Shown one piece after another: positions 32,796 through 45,235 of a stretch of DNA of 64,000 bases (position 1 is its first letter; every line of letters starts with the position of its first letter). A program made the translations under genes and the position numbers. The notes under the pieces are model-generated. The model searched no databases and was not told where the DNA came from. It worked only from the letters and a program-made list of their open reading frames with translations. The DNA lies in assembly GCF_001553625.1 (NCBI RefSeq), contig NZ_CP014230.1, positions 1,488,001-1,552,000 of the forward strand, given 5' to 3'. The DNA comes from Desulfomicrobium orale DSM 12838. GTDB taxonomy: Bacteria; Desulfobacterota; Desulfovibrionia; Desulfovibrionales; Desulfomicrobiaceae.

Positions 32796-34148
32796 ATGTC
32801 GTACGTGCAGCGAGTGATGGACACCTTGAAGGAAAAATATGCGTATGAGCCTGTGTTTCTCCAGGCTGTCCAGGAGGTGCTGCAAAGCCTGCAACCCGTG
32901 CTGGATAGGAACGGGAAGTACGAACAGTACAGGATTCTCGAACGCATCGTGGAGCCCGAGCGCGTCATCTCCTTCCGCGTGGACTGGGTGGACGACAAGG
33001 GCGAAGTCCAGACCAACCGGGCCTATCGCGTACAGTACAATTCCGCCATCGGGCCGTACAAGGGCGGCTTGCGTCTGCACCCCAGCGTGAATCTCGGCAT
33101 CCTCAAATTTCTGGGCTTCGAGCAGATTTTCAAGAACTCCCTCACGGGCCTGGCGCTTGGCGGCGGCAAGGGCGGCGCGGATTTCGATCCCAAAGGCAAG
33201 TCCGAAATGGAAGTCATGCGCTTCTGCCAGGCGTTCATGACGGAACTGGTCCGCTATGTGGGAGCCACCATTGACGTGCCGGCTGGCGATATCGGTGTGG
33301 GTGGGCGCGAGGTGGGTTTTCTTTTCGGGCAGTACAAGCGGTTGACCCGGAGCTACGAAGGTGTGCTCACCGGCAAGAATCTGCTCTTCGGCGGGTCTCT
33401 CGTGCGCACGGAAGCCACGGGCTATGGCGCGGTCTATTTCGCCCAGAGTATGCTCGAAGCCCGCAAGGAAAGTCTGGAGGGCAAGACCTGCGTGGTTTCC
33501 GGAGCGGGCAATGTAGCCACCTATTGCTGCCAGAAGCTGTTGCAGGTGGGGGCTAGGCCCGTCACCGTGTCCGACTCGCGCGGCATGATCCACGATCCCG
33601 ACGGCATCAGGCTGGATGTGTTGAAACAGGTGAAGGAAGTGGAGCGTGCATCCCTGGTCCGCTACGCCGAACTGGTACCCTCGGCCAAGCATGTGCCGGT
33701 GAGCGACTATCCGAAAGGGCGCAATGCCGTGTGGTCTGTGCCCTGTTACGCCGCCTTCCCCTGCGCCACCCAGAACGAGCTCAACCTGGCCGACGCCGAA
33801 GCCCTGCTGGCCAATGGCTGCCGGTGCGTGGCCGAAGGCGCCAATATGCCCGCCACTTTGGATGCGGTGCACGCGTTTCTCGGGGCGGGGATCGCCTATG
33901 GCCCGGCCAAGGCGGCCAACGCGGGGGGCGTGGCTACCAGCCAACTGGAAATGGCTCAGAACGCCAGCATGCAGAGCTGGGATTTTGAGACGGTGGATGC
34001 CAAACTGAGGCAGATCATGTCTGGCATATATGAAAATGCCGCCTCGACTGCCGCCGAGTACGGGCAGCCCGGCAATCTTGTGATGGGAGCCAATATTGCG
34101 GGCTTCCGCAAGGTGGCCGATGCCATGCTGGCGCAGGGCATTTGCTGA
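32796..34148 (+). CDS. gdhA: NADP-specific glutamate dehydrogenase
   Basis: 450 residues, the length of hexameric class I GDH. Motifs: R-V-Q-Y-N-S-A-I-G-P-Y-K-G-G-L-R, G-L-A-L-G-G-G-K-G-G-A-D-F (catalytic Lys in the G-x-G-G-G-K loop), P-A-G-D-I-G-V-G-G-R-E, T-G-Y-G, and V-S-G-A-G-N-V-A-T-Y for the dinucleotide site. It assimilates ammonium onto 2-oxoglutarate with NADPH. CAAGGAGAG precedes the ATG at 32796. It is a single-gene unit just upstream of the rRNA operon. Confidence 0.96.
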   Translation: MSYVQRVMDTLKEKYAYEPVFLQAVQEVLQSLQPVLDRNGKYEQYRILERIVEPERVISFRVDWVDDKGEVQTNRAYRVQYNSAIGPYKGGLRLHPSVNLGILKFLGFEQIFKNSLTGLALGGGKGGADFDPKGKSEMEVMRFCQAFMTELVRYVGATIDVPAGDIGVGGREVGFLFGQYKRLTRSYEGVLTGKNLLFGGSLVRTEATGYGAVYFAQSMLEARKESLEGKTCVVSGAGNVATYCCQKLLQVGARPVTVSDSRGMIHDPDGIRLDVLKQVKEVERASLVRYAELVPSAKHVPVSDYPKGRNAVWSVPCYAAFPCATQNELNLADAEALLANGCRCVAEGANMPATLDAVHAFLGAGIAYGPAKAANAGGVATSQLEMAQNASMQSWDFETVDAKLRQIMSGIYENAASTAAEYGQPGNLVMGANIAGFRKVADAMLAQGIC

Positions 34149-34219
34149 ATGACGACTGAAATTTTCCTCTTATATTTTGTGTAGTTGTGGTATTTTTGAT
34201 ATATTTTTGAAGAAAGTGA

Positions 34220-34248
34220 TTGACAATTTGGGTTGGGGTTCTTTAGAG
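34220..34248 (+). promoter_or_regulatory. Candidate rRNA operon promoter P1
   Basis: TTGACA (34220-34225), 17-bp spacer, TTAGAG. Perfect -35, poor -10. It lies 72 bp after gdhA within AT-rich DNA. Confidence 0.5.
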
Positions 34249-34256
34249 GGCATTTC

Positions 34257-34296
34257 CCCGCTGAGTGGGAGAGCTTTTGTCAGCGGGTCTGTTTTT
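34257..34296 (+). terminator. Terminator-like hairpin between gdhA and the rRNA operon
   Basis: CCCGCTGA, 15-base loop, TCAGCGGG, then TCTGTTTTT. It probably ends gdhA transcription. It lies downstream of candidate P1 and upstream of P2, so a P1 transcript would have to read through it. Confidence 0.65.
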
Positions 34297-34321
34297 GAAT
34301 TCAGTTTTTTTCAGAAATTAG

Positions 34322-34350
34322 TTGACAGGTTTTGATAGTTTGATTTAGTT
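34322..34350 (+). promoter_or_regulatory. Candidate rRNA operon promoter P2
   Basis: TTGACA (34322-34327), 17-bp spacer, TTAGTT; a GC-rich CCCGCGAGTCGGGG stretch follows. It is the best placed promoter for the rRNA operon, downstream of the hairpin at 34257. Confidence 0.55.
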
Positions 34351-34372
34351 AGGTTTTCCCGCGAGTCGGGGA

Positions 34373-34402
34373 GGTTCTTTGACAAATAAATAGCGAGTTG
34401 GG
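34373..34402 (+). promoter_or_regulatory. rRNA leader: boxA-like element and 5' strand of the pre-16S processing stem
   Basis: GGTTCTTTGACAA resembles a boxA antitermination element. The whole 30 bases are complementary to 36028-36056 just after 16S, with one G·T pair and two small irregularities. This forms the long RNase III-type stem that loops out 16S. Confidence 0.8.
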
Positions 34403-34466
34403 AGTGCGGCTGTAAGCCGCATGTGATAAGTCATTGACCGGTCTTAGGGCTGGTTGAATAAGTTTG

Positions 34467-36018
<1,552 letters not shown>

Positions 36019-36027
36019 TCGAAAAAA

Positions 36028-36056
36028 CCCAACTCGCTGTTTATTTGCAAGGAACC
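36028..36056 (+). repeat. 3' strand of the pre-16S processing stem
   Basis: Reverse complement of 34373-34402 (CCCAACTCGCTGTTTATTTG plus AAGGAACC). It begins 10 bases after the 16S 3' end. Confidence 0.8.
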
Positions 36057-36065
36057 TTGCCGTGT

Positions 36066-36142
<77 letters not shown>

Positions 36143-36151
36143 GAAAAGAGT

Positions 36152-36227
36152 GGGGGTGTAGCTCAGCTGGGAGAGCGCCTGCCTTGCACGCAGGAGGTCA
36201 TCAGTTCGATCCTGTTCACCTCCACCA
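36152..36227 (+). tRNA. tRNA-Ala (anticodon TGC)
   Basis: Acceptor GGGGGTG pairs CACCTCC with one G·T pair; anticodon TTGCACG with TGC; CCA encoded. The T-stem ATCAG/CTGTT contains one T·T mismatch, which is mildly unusual. It is the second spacer tRNA, nine bases after tRNA-Ile. Confidence 0.94.
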
Positions 36228-36306
36228 GTTTTCAGCCTTCAACGCTGGAGTGTCCATACACTACAGCGTCCAAGCCTGAGAGCTTGCAGCTCATTGACAG
36301 ATGAAT

Positions 36307-36321
36307 AGGTGAAGCGAAGAG

Positions 36322-36329
<8 letters not shown>
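36307..36329 (+). repeat. 5' strand of the pre-23S processing stem
   Basis: AGGTGAAGCGAAGAGAGTTAAGA pairs with 39258-39279 with a single bulged base. A boxA-like GCTCATTGACAGA lies just upstream (about 36289). Confidence 0.75.
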
Positions 36330-39257
<2,928 letters not shown>

Positions 39258-39266
<9 letters not shown>

Positions 39267-39279
39267 TCTTCCTTCACCT
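39258..39279 (+). repeat. 3' strand of the pre-23S processing stem
   Basis: TCTTAACTCTCTTCCTTCACCT, complement of 36307-36329 with one bulge. Confidence 0.75.
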
Positions 39280-39297
39280 GTTTCTCTACATATCTCG

Positions 39298-39414
39298 TCC
39301 TGGTGACCAAGGCGGAGGGGACACACCCGATACCCATTCCGAACTCGGAAGTTAAGACCTCCAGCGCCAATGATACTGCCAGCTCACTGGTGGGAAAGTA
39401 GGTCGTCGCCAGGA
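39298..39414 (+). rRNA. 5S ribosomal RNA
   Basis: 117 bases. The closing helix TCCTGGTGAC / GTCGCCAGGA is clear, and the internal CCCGATACCCATTCCGAACTC block is the universal 5S loop B-C sequence. A T7 run follows at 39417-39423, so transcription probably ends just after 5S. Confidence 0.96.
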
Positions 39415-39753
39415 CCTTTTTTTATTTCGAAACCCCTTTCTCTATATCTCCCTCATAGCTCCATAACTATACTGAGACGAAGATACTGTTTTCAACTTGC
39501 CGTCGGTGGATCAGTCTGTCTGCGGTTGTCTGCTTTCTTATTTCAATCTCTCCCTGTCTGAATACGTGTGAGCTCTGCTCTGCCACGAAGAGATCTCACC
39601 CCTGTCTCTCCACTTCGCTATGTAGATAGTAGGCACTATCCCACAGCTCTGCTTGTTCGAGATACCTCCAGATAGCTACTGTCTCCACAGGCCTTCCTCT
39701 GCATAAGTGAAGACGCCCTCCCATATGCTTCTCCTCAGCTGTTTTGCGTATTA
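39415..39753. other. Non-coding stretch after the rRNA operon
   Basis: 339 bases with no supportable gene on either strand. The plus strand is pyrimidine-rich with repeated TCTGTCTGC/CTCTGC-like words. One perfect small hairpin, GATAGT AGGC ACTATC, is at 39625-39640. It is the 3' region of bcp on the minus strand. Whether it makes a small RNA cannot be judged from sequence alone. Confidence 0.5.
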
Positions 39754-40239
39754 CTATCTCTTGGCCAGCTCCGTAAGTCTCTCCAGCACAACGGCTGCAT
39801 GGCCGGCCGCCTTCACTTCGGGCCAGACATGGCGGACAATACCTTCAGGATCGATCAGCACGGTGGACCGGACCACACCCATATACTCCCGTCCGTAGTT
39901 CTTCTTCAGCCGCCACGCCCCAAAGGCTTCCAGCGTCTCGTGCCCGGCATCACTTAAAAGTCCCACACCAAGATTATGCTTGGTCATAAAATTTCGGTGG
40001 GTTTTCACGGAATCAGGGCTTACACCCAAAATCACCGCGCTGAGAGATGTAAACTGGCCCTGGAGTTTGCTGAATTCCTTGGCTTCCAGTGTGCATCCCG
40101 GAGTATTGTCTTTGGGGTAGAAGTATAAAACCACCCACTGTCCACGTAAATCATCAAGCCGGACCTCGGTTCCTTCCGCATTGGGCAGACAGAAGCCGGG
40201 AGCCTGTGTGCCGGATTCGAGTATGGGACTATCGGCCAT
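39754..40239 (-). CDS. bcp: Thiol peroxidase of the Bcp (bacterioferritin comigratory protein) family
   Basis: 161 residues. The peroxidatic Cys is C49 in D-N-T-P-G-C-T; the R-x-S/T region and W-P-E-V-K-A-A-G-H-A near the C-terminus are also typical. In E. coli Bcp a resolving Cys sits five residues later; here that position is K54, so this is a one-Cys or otherwise-resolved subtype. It reduces hydrogen and organic peroxides with thioredoxin or another thiol. A GGAGG precedes the ATG at 40239. Confidence 0.93.
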   Translation of the reverse strand: MADSPILESGTQAPGFCLPNAEGTEVRLDDLRGQWVVLYFYPKDNTPGCTLEAKEFSKLQGQFTSLSAVILGVSPDSVKTHRNFMTKHNLGVGLLSDAGHETLEAFGAWRLKKNYGREYMGVVRSTVLIDPEGIVRHVWPEVKAAGHAAVVLERLTELAKR

Positions 40240-40296
40240 GATTGCCTCCTTTGATGTCGGTTGCTGCCAATTGATTTCAAATCTGCGCCGGGATGT

Positions 40297-41526
40297 TCAG
40301 AGACTGGCGGCGTTTAAACCGGCCAGATAGCCTGACGACAAAGCCGCCTGGAGATTGAAGCCTCCGGTATCCGCGTCCATATCCAGCACTTCTCCAGCCA
40401 GAAACAGCCCAGGCTGCACGCGCGATTGCATGGTTTTAGGGTTCACCTCGCACAGCGGCACACCTCCCGCCGTGACGATGGCCTCCCGCAAGGGACGGCA
40501 GGCAGTGATTGTGAAGCGCAGTTCCTTCAGCCAGTTCCTGAGGATCTTGCGTTCCGCTGCGGAAACCTGATGAGCGGCTTTGGTTCCGGACAGACCGGTC
40601 TGGTCCAGGCAGACGGGAATGAGTTTTGGGGGTAGCAGGCCGCGAAGCAGGTTTTCCACGAACATTTTGCCGTGGTCATCCAGATCCCGCAACAGCCGGG
40701 TATCAAGCTTGGCCGGATCGAGAGCGGGCTTCAGATCGATCAGGATTTCGGTTTTTTTCCTGGCTTCCAGGGCCTGTACGGCGGCTTTGCTCAAGGTGAG
40801 AATGATGGGACCGGACAGGCCGAAGTGGGTGAAGAGCATTTCGCCCATTTCCGAGCCTGTTTTTTTGCCGTCCACACGCAGTTCGGCGCGGACGTTCTTA
40901 AGCGAGAGGCCTTGCAGGCGGGTCGCTGTGTCGCCTTCCGTGACCAGAGGGACAAGGGCCGGTCTGGGGGAAACAATGCTGTGTCCCAGGGAGGTGCCCA
41001 GTGCGTAGCCGTCTCCGGTGGAGCCGGTGGCGGGATAGGACGCGCCCCCCGTGGCCAGTACGACATGGCGGCCCCGGTGGGTCTGGTCCGAGAAAAGTTC
41101 AAAGCCTGTGTCCGTGAACTGGATTTTCCGGATGCGTCGGCCTGTCTGGATAGCCGCGCCCTGATTCTTCACGTTGCGGACCAGAGCGTCTACCAAGTCT
41201 TGGGCGTTGTCGTTTTCGGGAAAAATGCGGCCGCCGCGTTCCACTTTGGTGGGCACGCCCAGGCGTGCAAAAAATTCCACGCTGTCTTCGGTGAAAAAAT
41301 GGCTGAAGGCCGGGCGCAGGAAGCGGAATCCCTTACCGAAATGATTCAGGAAGTCATCCATGGGCGCGGTGTTGCCGATATTGCCCCGGCCTTTGCCGCA
41401 GATGCGCAGCTTCCGTCCGGGACGGTCCATGCGCTCCAGAAGCAGGGTGGAAGCTCCGCGTCCGGCAGCTGTGGCGGCGGCCATGAGACCGGCCGGTCCC
41501 CCGCCGATGACGATGACGTCAAACAT
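40297..41526 (-). CDS. FAD-dependent oxidoreductase of the YhiN/HI0933 family
   Basis: 409 residues from the ATG at 41526. The FAD-binding Rossmann motif is V-I-G-G-G-P-A-G-L-M-A-A. Family-specific blocks are G-R-K-L-R-I-C-G-K-G-R-G-N-I-G-N, L-A-T-G-G-A-S-Y-P-A-T-G-S-T-G-D-G-Y, F-T-H-F-G-L-S-G-P and the C-terminal T-A-G-G-V-P-L-C-E-V with G-L-F-L-A-G-E-V-L-D. The physiological substrate of most members is unknown (BaiN acts on bile acids). It is upstream of bcp on the same strand, 57 bp apart. Confidence 0.9.
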   Translation of the reverse strand: MFDVIVIGGGPAGLMAAATAAGRGASTLLLERMDRPGRKLRICGKGRGNIGNTAPMDDFLNHFGKGFRFLRPAFSHFFTEDSVEFFARLGVPTKVERGGRIFPENDNAQDLVDALVRNVKNQGAAIQTGRRIRKIQFTDTGFELFSDQTHRGRHVVLATGGASYPATGSTGDGYALGTSLGHSIVSPRPALVPLVTEGDTATRLQGLSLKNVRAELRVDGKKTGSEMGEMLFTHFGLSGPIILTLSKAAVQALEARKKTEILIDLKPALDPAKLDTRLLRDLDDHGKMFVENLLRGLLPPKLIPVCLDQTGLSGTKAAHQVSAAERKILRNWLKELRFTITACRPLREAIVTAGGVPLCEVNPKTMQSRVQPGLFLAGEVLDMDADTGGFNLQAALSSGYLAGLNAASL

Positions 41527-41687
41527 CGCGCTCTCTTCGTGTCTTCGTGCAGCCATGTTGTGCTTCAGTGCCCCGTTGGATCATATCTTTTACTTGGATT
41601 CACTCGGAGCCACGTCTGTCTGTGGGCGGGAACCGGCACAAGTTTCCGGTTGAGGTCCGCCTTTTTTTATGCTGAATTGCCCGCGCC

Positions 41688-42317
41688 ATGACAGAACATT
41701 CCCCTCAGACAGCCACTGGCAACATCTCGCGCAACCCTTTGCGCAGACTCTACGACTGGACTCTGCACTGGGCCGCCACACCGTACGCTCTGCCCGCCCT
41801 GGCGGTGCTCTCTTTTGCTGAAAGTTCCTTTTTTCCGGTGCCGCCCGATGTGCTGCTCATCGCGCTGTGTTTTTCCACTCCGGACAGATGGCTTCGTCTG
41901 GCGCTGTGGTGTACGGTCGCGTCCGTGGCCGGAGGCCTGCTCGGTTATGCCATCGGCTGGGGCCTGTGGGACACCGTGGGGCAGCCGTTGGTGCATTTCT
42001 ATCAGGGTGAGCAGGTGGTGGAGTCGGTCCGGATCTGGTATCAGGAATACGGATTCTGGGGCGTCCTCGCCGCGGCCCTGACCCCCATTCCTTATAAGGT
42101 CTTCACCATCGCTTCCGGTCTGATGCGTTTTGACCTTGCGCCTTTTGTTCTGGCCTCGGTGCTGGGCCGGGGAGGGCGCTTTTTCCTTGTGGCAGGGCTC
42201 ATCCGGCTCTGCGGCGCGCGGATCAGACCGTTTCTGGAAAAGCACTTCGAACTGGCCGTTTCCGCGTTGCTGGCACTGGGCATTCTCGGCTTCGCGGTGG
42301 TGGCGCTGCTCAAATGA
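41688..42317 (+). CDS. YqaA/DedA-type VTT-domain membrane protein
   Basis: 209 residues with about five hydrophobic segments. The family signature is F-A-E-S-S-F-F-P-V-P-P-D-V-L-L-I and G-L-L-G-Y-A-I-G-W-G-L-W, with a re-entrant L-T-P-I-P-Y-K-V-F-T-I-A-S-G. YqaA is a branch of the DedA (SNARE-associated/VTT) superfamily, some of which flip lipids; the function of YqaA is open. It converges on the monooxygenase-like gene with an 8-bp overlap of the 3' ends. Confidence 0.88.
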   Translation: MTEHSPQTATGNISRNPLRRLYDWTLHWAATPYALPALAVLSFAESSFFPVPPDVLLIALCFSTPDRWLRLALWCTVASVAGGLLGYAIGWGLWDTVGQPLVHFYQGEQVVESVRIWYQEYGFWGVLAAALTPIPYKVFTIASGLMRFDLAPFVLASVLGRGGRFFLVAGLIRLCGARIRPFLEKHFELAVSALLALGILGFAVVALLK

Positions 42318-42633
42318 CTTCACCGGGCGTTTGCACCCATTGCGGCCACAGGCGGTCCAGAGGGCGAATGATTTTTTCTTTCACCCAGGGCTCCGTGCGG
42401 GCCGCGTAGTCCGCGAAGTGGGCCGTATGCCGGTGCTCGTCGTAAAATGTGCGGGCATCGGCATAGCTTTCGTACAAAATGAAGTGCGTCCGATCCCCGG
42501 GGTTTTGCAGCACCTCGAAACACAGACACCCCGGCTCCAGCCTGCGCGAGTTTTCGGCCTGCTCCACGGCCACTTCCCGGAACTGCTCCACGCAATCTTC
42601 CCTGACAAAAATATCGACGATGACGCTGAACAT
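42310..42633 (-). CDS. ABM-family (antibiotic biosynthesis monooxygenase-like) protein
   Basis: 107 residues with the ABM/YgiN fold pattern: V-D-I-F-V-R-E-D-C-V-E-Q-F, E-P-G-C-L-C-F-E-V, T-H-F-I-L-Y-E-S-Y-A-D, and H-T-A-H-F. Members are dimeric alpha/beta barrels, some acting as quinol or polyphenol monooxygenases, many unassigned. AGGAG lies upstream of the ATG at 42633. It is 88 bp downstream of the ABC permease and could be its last co-transcribed gene. Confidence 0.85.
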   Translation of the reverse strand: MFSVIVDIFVREDCVEQFREVAVEQAENSRRLEPGCLCFEVLQNPGDRTHFILYESYADARTFYDEHRHTAHFADYAARTEPWVKEKIIRPLDRLWPQWVQTPGEVI

Positions 42634-42721
42634 GGTGTCTCCTGGCTGAGATTGCCGGCCGCTTCATCCATAGATGCCGTTCCCTGGGGCGTCAAAGGCT
42701 TCGGGGCTGCCCCGCACTGCG

Positions 42722-43471
42722 TCACAGGATTTCGCGTTCTTCCTGCCAGAAGACCAGACGCCGCAGAAGCGCATCCATCAGAAAGTAGAGAGCCAGAGAG
42801 GCCGCGGCCAGCATGGTCAGAGCCGCGAACATGATGTCGATCTGCATGCGGGCGTTGGCGTGGAGCATGGCGAAGCCCAGTCCGGCGCTGGAGCCGACCC
42901 ACTCCCCCACCACTGCCCCGATGGGCGCCACGGCCGTGGCCACGCGCAGGCCTGAAGCCAAGGCGGGCAAGGACGAGGGAATGACGACGGCGGTCAGAAC
43001 GGCACTCGGCTTGGCATTCATGATGCGGGCCAGTTCGAGCAGGTCGGATTCGGTGCGGCGCATGCCCGAGTAGAAAGACGAGGCCACGGGGAAAAAAATA
43101 ATGAGCACGGCCATGGCCACCTTGGAGGCCATGCCGTAACCCAGCCAGAGCACCAGAATGGGGGCCATGGCGAAAACCGGAACGGCCTGGCTGATCACCA
43201 GCACGGGCAGGAGCCAGCGTTTGAGCAGAGGCGAGAGGATCATGACCAGTGCCGCGCTCATGCCGAGCGTCGCGCCCAGAAGCAGCCCCAGCAGGATTTC
43301 GCTTACGGTTACACCCAGATGGGAGAAAAGCATCTGGTGATGGGTCACGGCGGCCTGGGCCACGGGCAGGGGACCGGGAAGGATATAGGGCGGCACTCCG
43401 GTCAGGCTGACCAGAAGCTGCCAGAGGAGAATGAGCCCCGCGCACAGAACAAGCGGGCGATGGAAGTTCAT
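42722..43471 (-). CDS. ABC transporter permease, SsuC/ThiX type
   Basis: 249 residues and about six membrane helices. The EAA loop that contacts the ATPase reads E-L-A-R-I-M-N-A-K-P-S-A-V-L-T-A-V-V-I-P-S-S-L-P. It belongs to the nitrate/sulfonate/taurine and HMP permease group. The ATG overlaps the ATPase stop by four bases. The operon context (thiM, thiD, TPP riboswitch) suggests uptake of a thiamine pyrimidine precursor. The matching binding protein is not in this window. Confidence 0.88.
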   Translation of the reverse strand: MNFHRPLVLCAGLILLWQLLVSLTGVPPYILPGPLPVAQAAVTHHQMLFSHLGVTVSEILLGLLLGATLGMSAALVMILSPLLKRWLLPVLVISQAVPVFAMAPILVLWLGYGMASKVAMAVLIIFFPVASSFYSGMRRTESDLLELARIMNAKPSAVLTAVVIPSSLPALASGLRVATAVAPIGAVVGEWVGSSAGLGFAMLHANARMQIDIMFAALTMLAAASLALYFLMDALLRRLVFWQEEREIL

Positions 43472-44202
43472 GCAGTTTCTCCGCCCATGAGCTGTTCGAG
43501 CAGCTCCGCATACAACCGCATGGTTTCCGGATGGTCCGGAGCACGGGGAGGCAGGCCCGGAAGGTCCATTTCACTCACGGCACGGGTGGGGGTTCCGCCG
43601 AGCACGACGAGCCGGTGCCCCAGGCGCAGAGCCTCAAGAGGGTCGTGGGTGACCAGCACCACCGTGGCTCCCGCGGTCATGTTCGCGGCCAGATTCTGCA
43701 GGCGCAGGCGGGTCAGGGCGTCCAGGGCGGAAAAGGGTTCATCCATGAGAATGACCGGCCGTTCTTCCATGAGCGTGCGCAGCAGGGCCGCCCGCTGGCG
43801 CATGCCGCCCGACAGACTGGCCGGCAGAAGATGTTCGCTGCCCGCAAGGCCTGCCGCGCGAATCAGGCTGTGGGCCTTCTCCCGTTTCCGGGGCGTGATT
43901 TCCCGACGCAGGCGCGCTCCCAGCAGCACATTATCCAGCAGGGAAAACCAGGGCAGCAGCAGATCCTTCTGTCCCATCCAGGCCATCAATCCCTCTCCGC
44001 CGGGCTCAAGGCGCACCTCGCCGGAGAAGGAAAGGCCCGGCTCTCCGGCCAGAAGCTTGAGCAGTGTTGACTTGCCGCATCCGCTGGGGCCGAGGATGCA
44101 GGTGGTGCGGCCGGCGGGAAGATGCAGAGACAAATCCTCGAACAGTACCCGGTCCGCGTATGCGATGCCGACGCGGGAAAGGACGATGGCCGGGGCGTTC
44201 AT
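43468..44202 (-). CDS. ABC transporter ATP-binding protein, SsuB/ThiZ type
   Basis: 244 residues. Walker A is G-P-S-G-C-G-K-S-T, Q-loop W-M-G-Q-K-D, signature L-S-G-G-M-R-Q-R, Walker B V-I-L-M-D-E-P-F-S-A-L-D, and H-loop V-T-H-D-P. It powers the adjacent permease. The position 104 bp after thiD and downstream of a TPP riboswitch supports import of a thiamine precursor such as HMP; this assignment is from context. Confidence 0.9.
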   Translation of the reverse strand: MNAPAIVLSRVGIAYADRVLFEDLSLHLPAGRTTCILGPSGCGKSTLLKLLAGEPGLSFSGEVRLEPGGEGLMAWMGQKDLLLPWFSLLDNVLLGARLRREITPRKREKAHSLIRAAGLAGSEHLLPASLSGGMRQRAALLRTLMEERPVILMDEPFSALDALTRLRLQNLAANMTAGATVVLVTHDPLEALRLGHRLVVLGGTPTRAVSEMDLPGLPPRAPDHPETMRLYAELLEQLMGGETA

Positions 44203-44306
44203 GCCCTTCGCCAGGCCGCCGGAAGCGGTTTGGAATGCCGCCCGCTGCGGACCAGGCGGCGGGCGGGACGCGGAAGCTGCGGCGTATTTCTCACCGGCGG
44301 GTTTCC

Positions 44307-45119
44307 TCAGAAGAAGCGGAAAAAATGGTGCACCGGCCCATGCCCCTGGCCGAGTGTATATTCCGCGCCGCCTTCAATGGCTTGGGTGATGTAGTCCTTG
44401 GCCTGACGCACGGCCGTTTCCACGGTTTGGCCCTTGGCCAGACCCGAGGCGATGGCCGAAGACAAGGTGCATCCTGTGCCGTGGTTGTTGCGGGTGGGGA
44501 TGCGTTTCCCGCTGAGGATCACGGCGCGATCCTCCGCGCCCAGGTACAGGCAGTCATCGCTGTCGCCGGATTCCAGGTGTCCGCCCTTGATCAGCACATT
44601 GGCGCAACCGAGGGTCATCAGTTCCCGGGCGGCCTCGCTCACGGCCTCGGCCGTAGTGATTTCCCGCCCCAGCAGGGCTGAAGCTTCGGGAGTGTTGGGT
44701 GTGATGATGGTGGCCAGAGGAATGAGTTCGGTTTTCAGGGCGTCAATGGCTTCGTCCTGAAGCAGGCGGTCGCCGCTCTGGGCGATCATGACCGGATCCA
44801 GCACAATGGTCCGCACACCGTGCCTGACAAGGCCCTGAGCCACCGTGCGGATGAGTTCCGGAGAAAAGAGCATGCCGATTTTGACCGCATCCGCACCGAT
44901 GTCGGACAGTACCGCGTCCATTTGAGCGGTCACGAAATCCAGAGGCACGGGGTGGATGCCGGATACGCCCAGAGTGTTCTGGGCGGTCAGGGCCGTGATG
45001 ACGGAAAGGCCGTAGCAGCCGTTGGCGGCAATGGTCTTGAGGTCGGCCTGAATTCCGGCTCCGCCGCCGGAATCGGACCCGGCGATGGTCAATACTCTAT
45101 GGTAGATCTTCTGGGTCAT
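44307..45119 (-). CDS. thiD: Hydroxymethylpyrimidine kinase / phosphomethylpyrimidine kinase
   Basis: 270 residues, the ThiD length. Motifs: T-I-A-G-S-D-S-G-G-G-A-G-I-Q-A-D-L-K at the N-terminus, V-K-I-G-M-L, V-L-D-P-V-M-I-A, T-P-N-T-P-E-A, and the catalytic N-N-H-G-T-G-C-T-L-S. It phosphorylates HMP twice to HMP-PP for thiamine synthesis. It is preceded by thiM (116 bp) and followed by the ABC genes. Confidence 0.95.
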   Translation of the reverse strand: MTQKIYHRVLTIAGSDSGGGAGIQADLKTIAANGCYGLSVITALTAQNTLGVSGIHPVPLDFVTAQMDAVLSDIGADAVKIGMLFSPELIRTVAQGLVRHGVRTIVLDPVMIAQSGDRLLQDEAIDALKTELIPLATIITPNTPEASALLGREITTAEAVSEAARELMTLGCANVLIKGGHLESGDSDDCLYLGAEDRAVILSGKRIPTRNNHGTGCTLSSAIASGLAKGQTVETAVRQAKDYITQAIEGGAEYTLGQGHGPVHHFFRFF

Positions 45120-45235
45120 GGCTGCTCCTGTGGGTGGGATGATGGGCGTGTAGTGCTTTTGCTAGGTCCGGCCTGCCCCGTGTTCGAGAAATTTCAGCCA
45201 GTTTCGAGGACAAACATTCCGGAGCTGGATTTCGT

